From assembly GCA_038240605.1 (NCBI GenBank), contig JBBSDP010000019.1, positions 20,274 through 84,273 on the forward strand: a stretch of 64,000 bases of DNA, given 5' to 3'. Each line of letters starts with the position of its first letter. Within the stretch, counting starts at the first letter, position 1. The position numbers were made by a program, and so were the translations under genes. Below, in pieces: positions 11,837 to 19,891 of the stretch. The notes beneath the pieces are model-generated. The model did no database searches and was not told where the DNA came from. It worked only from the letters and a program-made list of their open reading frames with translations. Origin of the DNA: JBBSDP01 sp038240605 (GTDB lineage: Bacteria > Planctomycetota > Phycisphaerae > Tepidisphaerales > Tepidisphaeraceae).

Positions 11837-12133
11837 GTCGCCAGGTGTGGGCGCGGAACGCGCGACACACGCAATCCTCGTTGCTTTTTCGTTACCCTGA
11901 TCCAAAAGACGTGTCTCCCATCCAAAACCCGAAGGCAATTTAGTCGTGTAGCGGGGCTGTCGCAAGGAAGAAATTTCAACCGCACAGCCCGCAAATTCGA
12001 CGCGGGCCGCACAGGTTGCCACGGTCTGACGCTTTATCCCTCGATGTCCGTAATTCGCCCCAGTCTTTTGATTTGCCGCTTGCTCCCACCTCCTGAAATT
12101 CACTACCCTCGTACTCGCCCTTACCCTTCACGC
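11837..12133. promoter_or_regulatory. Divergent intergenic region between glycosyltransferase and GNAT operons
   Basis: About 297 bases separate the divergently transcribed genes, so promoters for both directions should lie here. Both flanking frames are open into this stretch, but the translated sequence looks random and resembles neither family. I see no convincing -35/-10 pair, hairpin or repeat that I could place precisely. The base composition is somewhat lower in GC than the flanking genes, as expected for a regulatory spacer. Confidence 0.45.
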
Positions 12134-13822
12134 ATGAAAGATGTTGCGATATCTCGCGGCGCCGACGCTGTCGCGTTACTCGACAGTCCGACGTTCATCG
12201 CGCAATGGTCGGACCTCTGCGATCGCTGCCCCTGGTCGACTGCCTACCAACGACCGGCCTTTGCCCATTCGTGGTACCGCGTCTATGCGGATCGGTTTGA
12301 GCCCATCTTGATCGTTGCCCAAGATTCGTCGAGTTTGACCGGCATCCTCTGCCTCGCCCAGTCGACCGTCGACGACCGGCTCGTCGTTGCCGGTACGCCG
12401 CAATCTGCTTATCAAGCGTGGGTTTGCGATCCGCGGGACGGGAACGAATTCGCGCTGGCAGCGGTGATTGCCGCTCGCGCGCGGTTCCCGCACGCCTCGA
12501 TCGAGTTTCGCCATCTTCCCCCGCTCGCCCCGACGAGCTGGCTGAGCGATGCGCGCGTCGCATCGCGCGCGCTGCTCACGCCCAAGCGCCGTCCGCTGCT
12601 GCGCTTCGCCGACCTTCCCGTTGACCCGCTGCAAAAGCCGAATAACAGGAAACGGCTCAAAGTCTTCAGGAAATCGGGTGAGCTGGAGTTCCGCCGCCTG
12701 CACCAGCCCCAAGAGCTGGAATCGATCCTTGACGAGTTGATCGCCTTCTACGAGCTACGCCAGTTCGCGATGAACGGGATCGAGCCGTTCACCTCCGACC
12801 CGCTCAAGCGGCCATTTCACCTGGAGTTGATGAGGCAGCCAAACCTGCTGCACGTCACCACGCTGAGCGTTGGTGGACGGCTCGCCTCGGCCCACATCAA
12901 CATCATCGAACCGCGACACGTCTGCCTCAACCTGATCGCTTACAATCCGCTGTTCGGAAAGCATTCCCCCGGAAAATTCCACATGCACCTGTTGACGCGG
13001 ATGCTGATCGCTGAGGGGTGCGACCAGGTCGACCTCACGCCGGGCGGAGATCCATATAAAGAGCGCTTCGCGAACGCCCACGATACGGCCCACATGCTGA
13101 GCATTTTTGCGACGCGCCGCGGCCGCATGGGCGGGTTTTGCCGTGCCAGCCTGGAGCGGGGCGCGCGTCATGCGCTCAAGAGCCTGAACGTGCACCCCGC
13201 CAAAGCCAAAGCGGCTCTCGCGACCGCGGGAGAGCTGACGCGCAACGCACGTCCGGACCGATTGATCGGCCACGCCATGCGTTTGATCCGCCCACGCCGC
13301 GGGTTGAAGCTCTTCATCACCAGCGTCCAAGCCATGTCCGATGCGCCCGCATCGCCCGGCATTGTTCACGTCAACGCGTTCGTTGACCTGATGTCATATC
13401 GCCCACAGCCGCACGCCGTATCGCGCCAACGCTTTCTGCGCGACGCGATCGAACGCCTGGACGAAGGTCAGTGCTGCTATACACAGCTTGAAGATGGGCG
13501 TCTCGTTCACGTCGGCTGGCTCATGAAGCGGCCGACCGAGGCATTTGTTTCCACCCGGTTCCCCGGGCTCGTCTTACCGTCCAGGCACGCCCTGGTCACG
13601 GCGATGCAATCGCTCTGTTCCGCGGATCGCCCTGATCGTGTCGCCGTATGTCTCCGTGCAATGCTCGACGATGTGAGCAACGACGAGGGCATCGAACACC
13701 TGGCCTTTGCTTCATCCGATGATGATGACAAAACCGGCGAGATGTTTGCGGCGTCCACACTGACTTTTCATCCACTGCCACCACCTGCAAAAGTCCCAAC
13801 GTCACCCCAGCCGATCGGGTAA
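12134..13822 (+). CDS. GNAT/CelD (BcsL)-like acyltransferase with a second C-terminal GNAT-like domain
   Basis: The 562-residue protein has an N-terminal fold typical of CelD/BcsL-FemAB-like acetyltransferases (LDSPTFIAQWSDLCDRCPW, YQRPAFAHSWY, then RLASAHINII and KHSPGKFHMHLLTRMLIAEG followed by DLTPGGDPYKERF). These enzymes usually transfer acetyl, aminoacyl or other acyl groups to sugars or cell-wall precursors. From about residue 400 a second segment with CCYTQLEDGRLVHVGWLMKR appears; its pattern recalls another N-acyltransferase fold. The ATG at 12134 is chosen because the open frame upstream is meaningless sequence. Being divergent from the A-PCP/P450 operon, it is a candidate for moving the activated amino acid onto the glycan. 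That role is speculative; the family assignment is firmer. Confidence 0.75.
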   Translation: MKDVAISRGADAVALLDSPTFIAQWSDLCDRCPWSTAYQRPAFAHSWYRVYADRFEPILIVAQDSSSLTGILCLAQSTVDDRLVVAGTPQSAYQAWVCDPRDGNEFALAAVIAARARFPHASIEFRHLPPLAPTSWLSDARVASRALLTPKRRPLLRFADLPVDPLQKPNNRKRLKVFRKSGELEFRRLHQPQELESILDELIAFYELRQFAMNGIEPFTSDPLKRPFHLELMRQPNLLHVTTLSVGGRLASAHINIIEPRHVCLNLIAYNPLFGKHSPGKFHMHLLTRMLIAEGCDQVDLTPGGDPYKERFANAHDTAHMLSIFATRRGRMGGFCRASLERGARHALKSLNVHPAKAKAALATAGELTRNARPDRLIGHAMRLIRPRRGLKLFITSVQAMSDAPASPGIVHVNAFVDLMSYRPQPHAVSRQRFLRDAIERLDEGQCCYTQLEDGRLVHVGWLMKRPTEAFVSTRFPGLVLPSRHALVTAMQSLCSADRPDRVAVCLRAMLDDVSNDEGIEHLAFASSDDDDKTGEMFAASTLTFHPLPPPAKVPTSPQPIG

Positions 13823-13881
13823 TATCCAGCAAGCCATGCGACGTGAGCCGTGGCGGACCTTCGCGTTCGTTCGTGTAATCA

Positions 13882-16596
13882 ATGGCCGGTGCCCTTCATC
13901 TTCCAAATCCGCGCCGCGCGGCGCTCGCGCTTCTCGTCCTGTTCGCATGCGCGGTTCCCGCTCTGCAGGCTGAACCCAGCAGCGCTAAGCCTGACAGACG
14001 CGACCACTGGGCCTACCGTCCGCTCACCAAGCCAGCCGTCCCCGCCATTAAAGATGCTTCGCACGTTTGCAATGCGATCGATGCGTTCGTCGTTGCCGCA
14101 CTCGAGGCGAAGGGCCTTGCACCAAGCCCACCGGCGGACAAGCGCGTGCTGATCCGCCGTCTGTATTTCGACCTGACTGGTCTTCCGCCCACGCCCGAAG
14201 AAGTGTCGGCGTTTCTGGCCGATGGTTCGGCCGATGCGTACGAGCGGCTGGTCGATCGCCTCCTTGCCTCCCCCCGATACGGCGAGCGCTGGGCGAGGCA
14301 CTGGCTCGACGTCGTTCACTATGGCGAAAGCCACGGATACGGCATGGATCGTCCGCGTCTCAACGCCTGGCCCTATCGAGACTACGTGATCCGTTCGTTC
14401 AACGAGGACACGCCGTACGCGCGGTTCGTGCAGGAACAGGTGGCCGGCGATGTGCTGTTCCCCAACGAGCCTCGCCTCGTTGCGGCGCTGGGGTTCCTGG
14501 CGTCGGGGCCGTGGAACCAGAGCGCCCAGGCGGAGCAGAACGACGAGATCGTCTGCAAGCGGATCGCGCAAAACCTCGACCGCGACGACATGGTCATGAC
14601 GACCTTCTCGACGTTCACCAGCACCACCGTCCACTGCGCCCGCTGCCACGACCACAAGTTCGACCCGATCTCCCAGGCCGAGTATTACAACCTCCAGTCC
14701 GTCTTTGCCGGCGTTGACCGCGTGGATCGGCCGATCGACCTGGACCCGCGAACGCCCGCTCGACGTAAGCTGCTGCTCGCTCAACAGGCGATTCTGGCGC
14801 AGCCCGCGCCTCCCTCGCACGGGATCGAGTTGCCGCCGCCGCCGACGACGTCGGATCTGGATGCGTGGCAGCGGCGCGCGGCTGCGGGGACCGCGGGTTG
14901 GGCGGTGCTCAACCCGACCAGCATTTCCACCGCCACCGCCGGGACCACCGCGACCCGGCAACCCGATGGATCTGTCCTCTTCGGCGGCGCGCGCGGCCAG
15001 ACTGACACCTATACGTTCGTCGCCCAGTCCGACGTATCTCCGATTACCGCCCTCCGCGTGGAAATCCTGCCTGATGACGCGCTGCCCCACAAAGGCCCCG
15101 GCCGCCAGGAGAATGGCAACTGCGCCCTGAACGAGATCGCTCTCAGCGTTTCCGGCAAGTCGATCCCGCTCGTAAATCCCAGCGCCGACTTCGAGGAGAA
15201 CGGGTGGGGCGTCGCGGCCGCGATCGATGGCAACCTGAAGACCGCCTGGGCCATCTTTCCCGAGATCGGCAAGCCGCACGTCGCGGTCTTCGAGACGAAG
15301 GAGCCGATCAAACTCGACACTGGCTCCGTGCTGACGATCAAGCTCGACCAGCAAAACGGCAACGGGCATGTGATCGGCCGCCTGCGACTGGCCGTCACCG
15401 GGGCCGCCAAGCCGCCACGCGCTGATGCGGTTCCATACGCCGCGGTCGGCATCCTCTCTATTCCCGCGCCCAATCGCACGGAGGCCCAGTCGGCGGAACT
15501 GACGCGGCTCTATCGCAACGAGTTGGTCGACCGGCAGTTGGCGGAGCTCGGCCCGCCGCAGATGGTCTACGCGGTCGCGAACACGTTCACGGCGTATCAC
15601 AAGTTCCACGCCGCCGCGACGCCGCGCCCGGTCTTTCTGCTGCGGCGCGGTGACGTGCTTCAGCCGATACAGCCCGCTCAACCTGGCGCGTTGTCATGCG
15701 TCCGAGATCTCCCGGCCAACTTTGACCTTCCCAACCCCAATGACGAAGGTGCCCGCCGGGCAGCGCTGGCGCGGTGGCTGAGCGACCCGAAGAACGCGCT
15801 GACGTGGCGCTCGATCGTCAACCGCGTCTGGCAGTACCACTTCGGCCGTGGCATCGTCGAGACGTCCGGGGACTTTGGCCACATGGGAACCCCACCGTCA
15901 CATCCGGAGTTGCTCGACTGGCTCGCTTCGTCGTTTCTCGAGAACGGCGGCTCGATCAAGCAGCTCCACCGGCTGATCTTGAACAGCGCGACCTACCGCC
16001 AGTCCTCGGCACCGGACGAGCGCGCAGCGCGGGTGGATGGCGGCAACGTCTCACTCTGGCGCATGCAGCGCTCGCGCCTTGACGCCGAATGTGTCCGCGA
16101 CACGATCCTTCAGATCACCGGCATGGTGGACCTCGCGATGGGCGGCCCGTCGGTGAAGCAGTTCACCTTCGAGGATCCGAACATCGACGTGACGCCCAAG
16201 GCCCACTACGACACGTTCAACGTGGACAGCCCGGACGGAAGGCGCCGCAGCATCTATCGCTATCTCTTCCGTACGCTGCCCGATCCCTTTATGGACTCGC
16301 TGGACTGTCCCGACCCATCGCAGTTGACCGCTCGGCGGAACGAATCGGTCACTGCCCTTCAGGCCCTGTCGATGCTGAACGATCGGTTCGTAGTCCGGTA
16401 CAGCGAGCACCTGGCCCAGCGCGTGGCCAATGCGGGAGGCGTCGCGTCGCGGATCAAGCTCGCGTATGAGCTCGCGTTGTGCCGGCAGCCTGATACCGAG
16501 GAGTTGCGGACGCTGGAGCGCTACGCGGCAAAGCACGGCATGGCCAATACGTGCCGCGTGATCCTGAACTGCAATGAATTCCTGTTCGTCGACTGA
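13882..16596 (+). CDS. DUF1549/DUF1553 secreted protein (PSD1-type, no N-terminal cytochrome domain)
   Basis: A 904-residue exported protein of a family expanded in Planctomycetes, of unproven biochemical role but linked by gene context to glycan degradation. It begins with a signal peptide (AALALLVLFACAVPALQA). The DUF1549 region follows with NAIDAFVVAALEAKGL, FDLTGLPPTPEEV, DRLLASPRYGERWARHWLD and a CARCHDHKFDPI motif that resembles a haem-binding CxxCH. The middle ~300 residues look like a beta-rich insert (possible carbohydrate-binding module). The C-terminal DUF1553 carries LTWRSIVNRVWQYHFGRGIV, LHRLILNSATYRQSS and ALSMLNDRFV. The next gene, DUF1501, starts 20 bases downstream, the standard partner arrangement. 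Confidence 0.92.
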   Translation: MAGALHLPNPRRAALALLVLFACAVPALQAEPSSAKPDRRDHWAYRPLTKPAVPAIKDASHVCNAIDAFVVAALEAKGLAPSPPADKRVLIRRLYFDLTGLPPTPEEVSAFLADGSADAYERLVDRLLASPRYGERWARHWLDVVHYGESHGYGMDRPRLNAWPYRDYVIRSFNEDTPYARFVQEQVAGDVLFPNEPRLVAALGFLASGPWNQSAQAEQNDEIVCKRIAQNLDRDDMVMTTFSTFTSTTVHCARCHDHKFDPISQAEYYNLQSVFAGVDRVDRPIDLDPRTPARRKLLLAQQAILAQPAPPSHGIELPPPPTTSDLDAWQRRAAAGTAGWAVLNPTSISTATAGTTATRQPDGSVLFGGARGQTDTYTFVAQSDVSPITALRVEILPDDALPHKGPGRQENGNCALNEIALSVSGKSIPLVNPSADFEENGWGVAAAIDGNLKTAWAIFPEIGKPHVAVFETKEPIKLDTGSVLTIKLDQQNGNGHVIGRLRLAVTGAAKPPRADAVPYAAVGILSIPAPNRTEAQSAELTRLYRNELVDRQLAELGPPQMVYAVANTFTAYHKFHAAATPRPVFLLRRGDVLQPIQPAQPGALSCVRDLPANFDLPNPNDEGARRAALARWLSDPKNALTWRSIVNRVWQYHFGRGIVETSGDFGHMGTPPSHPELLDWLASSFLENGGSIKQLHRLILNSATYRQSSAPDERAARVDGGNVSLWRMQRSRLDAECVRDTILQITGMVDLAMGGPSVKQFTFEDPNIDVTPKAHYDTFNVDSPDGRRRSIYRYLFRTLPDPFMDSLDCPDPSQLTARRNESVTALQALSMLNDRFVVRYSEHLAQRVANAGGVASRIKLAYELALCRQPDTEELRTLERYAAKHGMANTCRVILNCNEFLFVD

Positions 16597-16616
16597 CCGC
16601 GCGCGGAGGTTTCACT

Positions 16617-18101
16617 ATGAGTTCATGTCGCGGTCCAACCTATTCCGCCAGGAGCGTGGCCACCTCCGCCGATCCGTCACGGCGCAATTTCCTGTGGCGC
16701 TTGGGCGGTGGTCTGGGCGGGATCGCGCTGGCGCACCTCCTGGGCAGCGAGCCACTCCTCGCCGCCGACGCGGTAGCGCGGCCGAACGCTGGGCTCCTCA
16801 CCGGCCGACTGAACCGCCCGCCGAAAGTGAAGCGTGTCGTGCAGTTGTTCATGAACGGCGGCGCCAGTCAGTGCGACCTGTTCGACTACAAGCCCGAGCT
16901 GATCAAGCGGCACGGCCAGAAGTTCGACCCCGGCCCCGGCGCGGTCGTCGAAGCGGCGACGAGCACGCCCGGCACCATCATGAAGAGCCCGTGGGAATGG
17001 AAACAGCACGGCGGGTGTGGTCGATGGGTGACCGACGCCATGCCGAACCTCGCCAGGTGCGTTGACGACATGGCCTTCCTCATGGCGATGCAGACGCCGA
17101 CCAGCGAGCACAGTGGCGGCGTGTACCGCGCCTGCACCGGCTTCGTGACGCCGGGCTTCCCGGCAGCCGGGGCATGGGTGAGCTATGCGCTGGGGAGCCT
17201 GAGCGATGACCTGCCCGCCTTCGTGGTCCTTCCCGATCCGCGCGGCCTTCCGTACAACGCGAAAAATAGCTTCTCGGCTGGCTTCCTCCCCGTCGGCCAC
17301 CAGGGAACGATGATCCGCGCCAACGCCCCGCAGCCGATCTCCGACCTGAACCCGCCCGCCGATTCCGGCTATATCACGCCCGCCAGCGACGCCGACGCCC
17401 AGGCTGTCCTCGGCACGCTCAACCGCCGTCACCTGGCCCGCTCGCCCGGCGACTCGCGCCTCGAGGCGCGCATCGCCAGCTACGAGCTGGCGGCGCGAAT
17501 GCAGCTCAGCGCCCCGCGCGCGATGGACCTCACCGGCGAGACCGACGCGACCCGCCGCCTGTACGGCCTGGACAACCCCGCCACCGAAGGTTTCGGCCGC
17601 AACTGCCTGATGGCCCGCCGACTGCTCGAGCGGGGCGTACGGTTCGTGCAGGTCTTCAGCGGGATGGACGGGGCCACCGGCAACTGGGACAACCACAACA
17701 ACGTGAAGACCGAGCTGGCGATGATCGCCGGCAGCATGGACCTCCCGACTGCCGGCCTGCTGCACGACTTGAAGCAGCGGGGGATGTTCGACGACACGCT
17801 GGTGATCTGGACGACCGAATTCGGTCGTCACCCGTTCGCGCAAGGCAACGGCCGCGACCACAACGGCGGCACCTTCGTCAGCTGGCTCGCCGGCGCCGGC
17901 ATCAAGGGGGGCGTCGCCCATGGCGAAAGCGACCAGTGGAGCTGGAAGGCCGACACCCACGCCACCGACATTCACGACCTGCACGCCACCGTGCTCCACC
18001 TCATGGGCATCGACCACGAGAAACTCACCTTTCGCCACAACGGCTCGGACCGCCGCCTGACCGATGTGCACGGGCACGTCGTTCGTGAAATCCTGGCATG
18101 A
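16617..18101 (+). CDS. DUF1501 protein with Tat signal
   Basis: A 494-residue protein related to the sulfatase/alkaline-phosphatase-like DUF1501 family, usually encoded right after DUF1549/DUF1553 genes in Planctomycetes. It has a twin-arginine signal (SRRNFLWRLGGGLGGIALAHLL), so it should be exported folded. Family motifs are VVQLFMNGGASQCDLFDYKP, CVDDMAFLMAMQT, CLMARRLLERGVRFVQVFSG, DTLVIWTTEFGRHPFAQGNG and a final TDIHDLHATVLHLMGIDH. A GGAGG ribosome site lies 7 bases before the ATG. It overlaps the next open frame at its stop. The catalytic activity of this family is not established. Confidence 0.92.
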   Translation: MSSCRGPTYSARSVATSADPSRRNFLWRLGGGLGGIALAHLLGSEPLLAADAVARPNAGLLTGRLNRPPKVKRVVQLFMNGGASQCDLFDYKPELIKRHGQKFDPGPGAVVEAATSTPGTIMKSPWEWKQHGGCGRWVTDAMPNLARCVDDMAFLMAMQTPTSEHSGGVYRACTGFVTPGFPAAGAWVSYALGSLSDDLPAFVVLPDPRGLPYNAKNSFSAGFLPVGHQGTMIRANAPQPISDLNPPADSGYITPASDADAQAVLGTLNRRHLARSPGDSRLEARIASYELAARMQLSAPRAMDLTGETDATRRLYGLDNPATEGFGRNCLMARRLLERGVRFVQVFSGMDGATGNWDNHNNVKTELAMIAGSMDLPTAGLLHDLKQRGMFDDTLVIWTTEFGRHPFAQGNGRDHNGGTFVSWLAGAGIKGGVAHGESDQWSWKADTHATDIHDLHATVLHLMGIDHEKLTFRHNGSDRRLTDVHGHVVREILA

Positions 18102-18142
18102 TGGGCCTTCCGCATCGTTTCTCGAGTGCGGTCCTCCGCCGT

Positions 18143-18148
18143 TACAAT
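18143..18148 (+). promoter_or_regulatory. Candidate -10 box placing transcription start at or near the ATG (leaderless)
   Basis: TACAAT lies six bases before the ATG at 18155, so a transcript started from it would begin at about the start codon. No convincing TTGACA-like -35 element is seen at 16-18 bases upstream, so the call rests on the -10 match and its spacing, which recurs before the gene at 49501. Confidence 0.4.
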
Positions 18149-18154
18149 CGGGCG

Positions 18155-19801
18155 ATGCGCACGCTCGCCTGCCTGCCGCTCGTAGTCCTGATCTTCACGC
18201 CACGACTTCCCGCCGATGTGAAGCCGGCGGCGCTCTTTGCCGACGACATGGTCCTCCAGCGCGACATGCCGATGCCCATCTGGGGGACGGCGGACGCGGG
18301 AGAAGCGGTCTCGATCTCAATCGCAGGCCACCAGGCGAACGCCACCGCGGATACCGACGGTCATTGGCTGGCACGGTTCAATGACCCGCTCCAGGCCGGC
18401 GGGCCGTTCGAGATGATCGTCCGCGGAAAGCAGAACACGCTCACGCTCAAGAATGTGCTGGTGGGCGAGGTGTGGATCGCCGGCGGCCAGTCCAACATGG
18501 AGATGCACCTGGATAAGGTGGAGGGCGGGCCAGCGGCCGCCGCCGCAAACGATCCGCGGATCCGCTTTTTCAAAGTTGGTGGCGCGCTGCCGGCGACGCC
18601 GTCCCGCGAACTCCACGGGCAATGGCAAACCTCCAATCCGCAAAACGCGAAGGATTGGTCAGCCGCCGGTTACTTCTTCGCGCGCGATCTTCATGCGGCG
18701 TTGGGCGTGCCTGTCGGCATTATTCAGAATGCGGTCGGGTGGACGCCGGCCGAGGCGTGGACCAGCCGCGCGGCGCTCGTCGCCGATCCGGAGTTGAAGC
18801 CGATCATGGATCGATGGGACCAGTGGGCCGCGGCCTCGCCGAAAGCGAAACAAATCTATGCGGCCGGGCTGGCGGAATGGAAACGCGCCGCGGAACAGGC
18901 CAGGACCGAGGGAAAGGCCGCGCCGCCCGAGCCGCCCGCCCCGGCGAATCCTGACTTCATTCACCATGCATCGCTCCTCTTCAACGGAATGCTGCACCCG
19001 TTGATCCCCTGCGCATTTCGCGGCGTGATCTGGTACCAGGGGGAAACCAATGCATCCCGCGCCGAACAATACCGCCGGCTCTTTCCCGCCATGATCCGCG
19101 ATTGGCGAGAACAGTGGCACGCGGCCGTACCCGCTTCACCGACTGCCCCAACGACCGCACCGGCGGGCGATTTCCCGTTCATCTTCGTTCAAATCGCCCC
19201 GCTCGACGCCGGGCCTATCGACCGCGCCGAGTTGCGCGAGGCGCAGCGCGAAACGCTCGCGCAGGTCCGGAATGCCGCGATGGTCGTCACCGTCGACATC
19301 GGCATGCAGAAGGACGAGCACCCGAAGAACAAGCTGGAAGTGGGCCGACGGCTCTCGCTGGCCGCACAGAAACTCGCGTACGGCAAGGCCGCGATCGCGT
19401 CAGGGCCTGTCTATCGCCGAATGAAAATCGAAGGCGCATCGATCCGCCTCACCTTCGACGACCTGGGCGGGGGCCTGGTCAGCAAGCCCGGCCCGAGGGC
19501 GGAGCAGTCAGACGGCACAAAGCTCATCGGCTTCACGATCGCCGGAGCGGATCAGAAATTCGTCCCCGCCGATGCCCGCATCGATGGCGATACCGTCGTC
19601 GTCTCCTCTGCCTCAATTACGCAGCCGACCGCGGTCCGCTACGCCTTCGCCAACTGGCCGCAATACAGCCTGTTCAACAAAGCCGGCCTCCCCGCCAGTC
19701 CATTTCGTACCGACGATTTCCCATTCACGACAAAGGGCGAAAGCCGAATGTTCTACGATCGGATCGGCCTGGACGACGTCACCCTGACGCCGAAGAAATG
19801 A
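18155..19801 (+). CDS. Sialate O-acetylesterase-like SGNH hydrolase
   Basis: Predicted to remove acetyl esters from sialic acid or other glycans in the periplasm. From the ATG at 18155 the protein is 548 residues with a short signal peptide (TLACLPLVVLIFTPRLPA). An N-terminal beta-sandwich (FADDMVLQRDMPMPIWGTA) typical of the family precedes the SGNH nucleophile block GEVWIAGGQSNMEMHL. Later motifs include FRGVIWYQGETNASRAEQYR, and a C-terminal segment with DIGMQKDEHPKNK holds the likely DxxH catalytic residues. The frame is open 19 codons further upstream, overlapping the DUF1501 stop, but the internal ATG gives the signal peptide. Its place between two DUF1549/DUF1501 pairs suggests a shared glycan-degradation programme. 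Confidence 0.9.
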   Translation: MRTLACLPLVVLIFTPRLPADVKPAALFADDMVLQRDMPMPIWGTADAGEAVSISIAGHQANATADTDGHWLARFNDPLQAGGPFEMIVRGKQNTLTLKNVLVGEVWIAGGQSNMEMHLDKVEGGPAAAAANDPRIRFFKVGGALPATPSRELHGQWQTSNPQNAKDWSAAGYFFARDLHAALGVPVGIIQNAVGWTPAEAWTSRAALVADPELKPIMDRWDQWAAASPKAKQIYAAGLAEWKRAAEQARTEGKAAPPEPPAPANPDFIHHASLLFNGMLHPLIPCAFRGVIWYQGETNASRAEQYRRLFPAMIRDWREQWHAAVPASPTAPTTAPAGDFPFIFVQIAPLDAGPIDRAELREAQRETLAQVRNAAMVVTVDIGMQKDEHPKNKLEVGRRLSLAAQKLAYGKAAIASGPVYRRMKIEGASIRLTFDDLGGGLVSKPGPRAEQSDGTKLIGFTIAGADQKFVPADARIDGDTVVVSSASITQPTAVRYAFANWPQYSLFNKAGLPASPFRTDDFPFTTKGESRMFYDRIGLDDVTLTPKK

Positions 19802-19851
19802 ATCGTGCCGAACCGGGCAGACTTCCGTAAACGTTCCCCTCACCGATCGAA

Positions 19852-19857
19852 TATAAT
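19852..19857 (+). promoter_or_regulatory. Candidate -10 box upstream of the second DUF1549 gene
   Basis: A perfect TATAAT sits 34 bases before the ATG at 19892, in the 90-base gap after the esterase gene. Bases at the -35 position do not match the consensus. It suggests that the second DUF1549-DUF1501 pair has its own promoter instead of relying on readthrough. Confidence 0.4.
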
Positions 19858-19891
19858 GAATGGACCGTATAGCGGCTAACGATGGGCATTC

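Noticed and set aside
11786..12133. N-terminal extension of the GNAT-like gene to 11786
   Set aside because: The extra 116 codons overlap the divergent glycosyltransferase start and do not resemble the family; the ATG at 12134 gives the normal N-terminus.
14634..14660. True c-type cytochrome domain in the DUF1549 proteins
   Set aside because: The CARCHDHK motif stands alone inside DUF1549 with no surrounding cytochrome c fold or distal methionine that I can see; haem binding is not assumed.
13879..15681. 600-codon minus-strand frame opposite the first DUF1549/1553 gene
   Set aside because: It is an antisense shadow created by high GC; composition is Arg/Gly/Val-rich with no recognisable domain, while the plus-strand gene has a signal peptide and clear family motifs.
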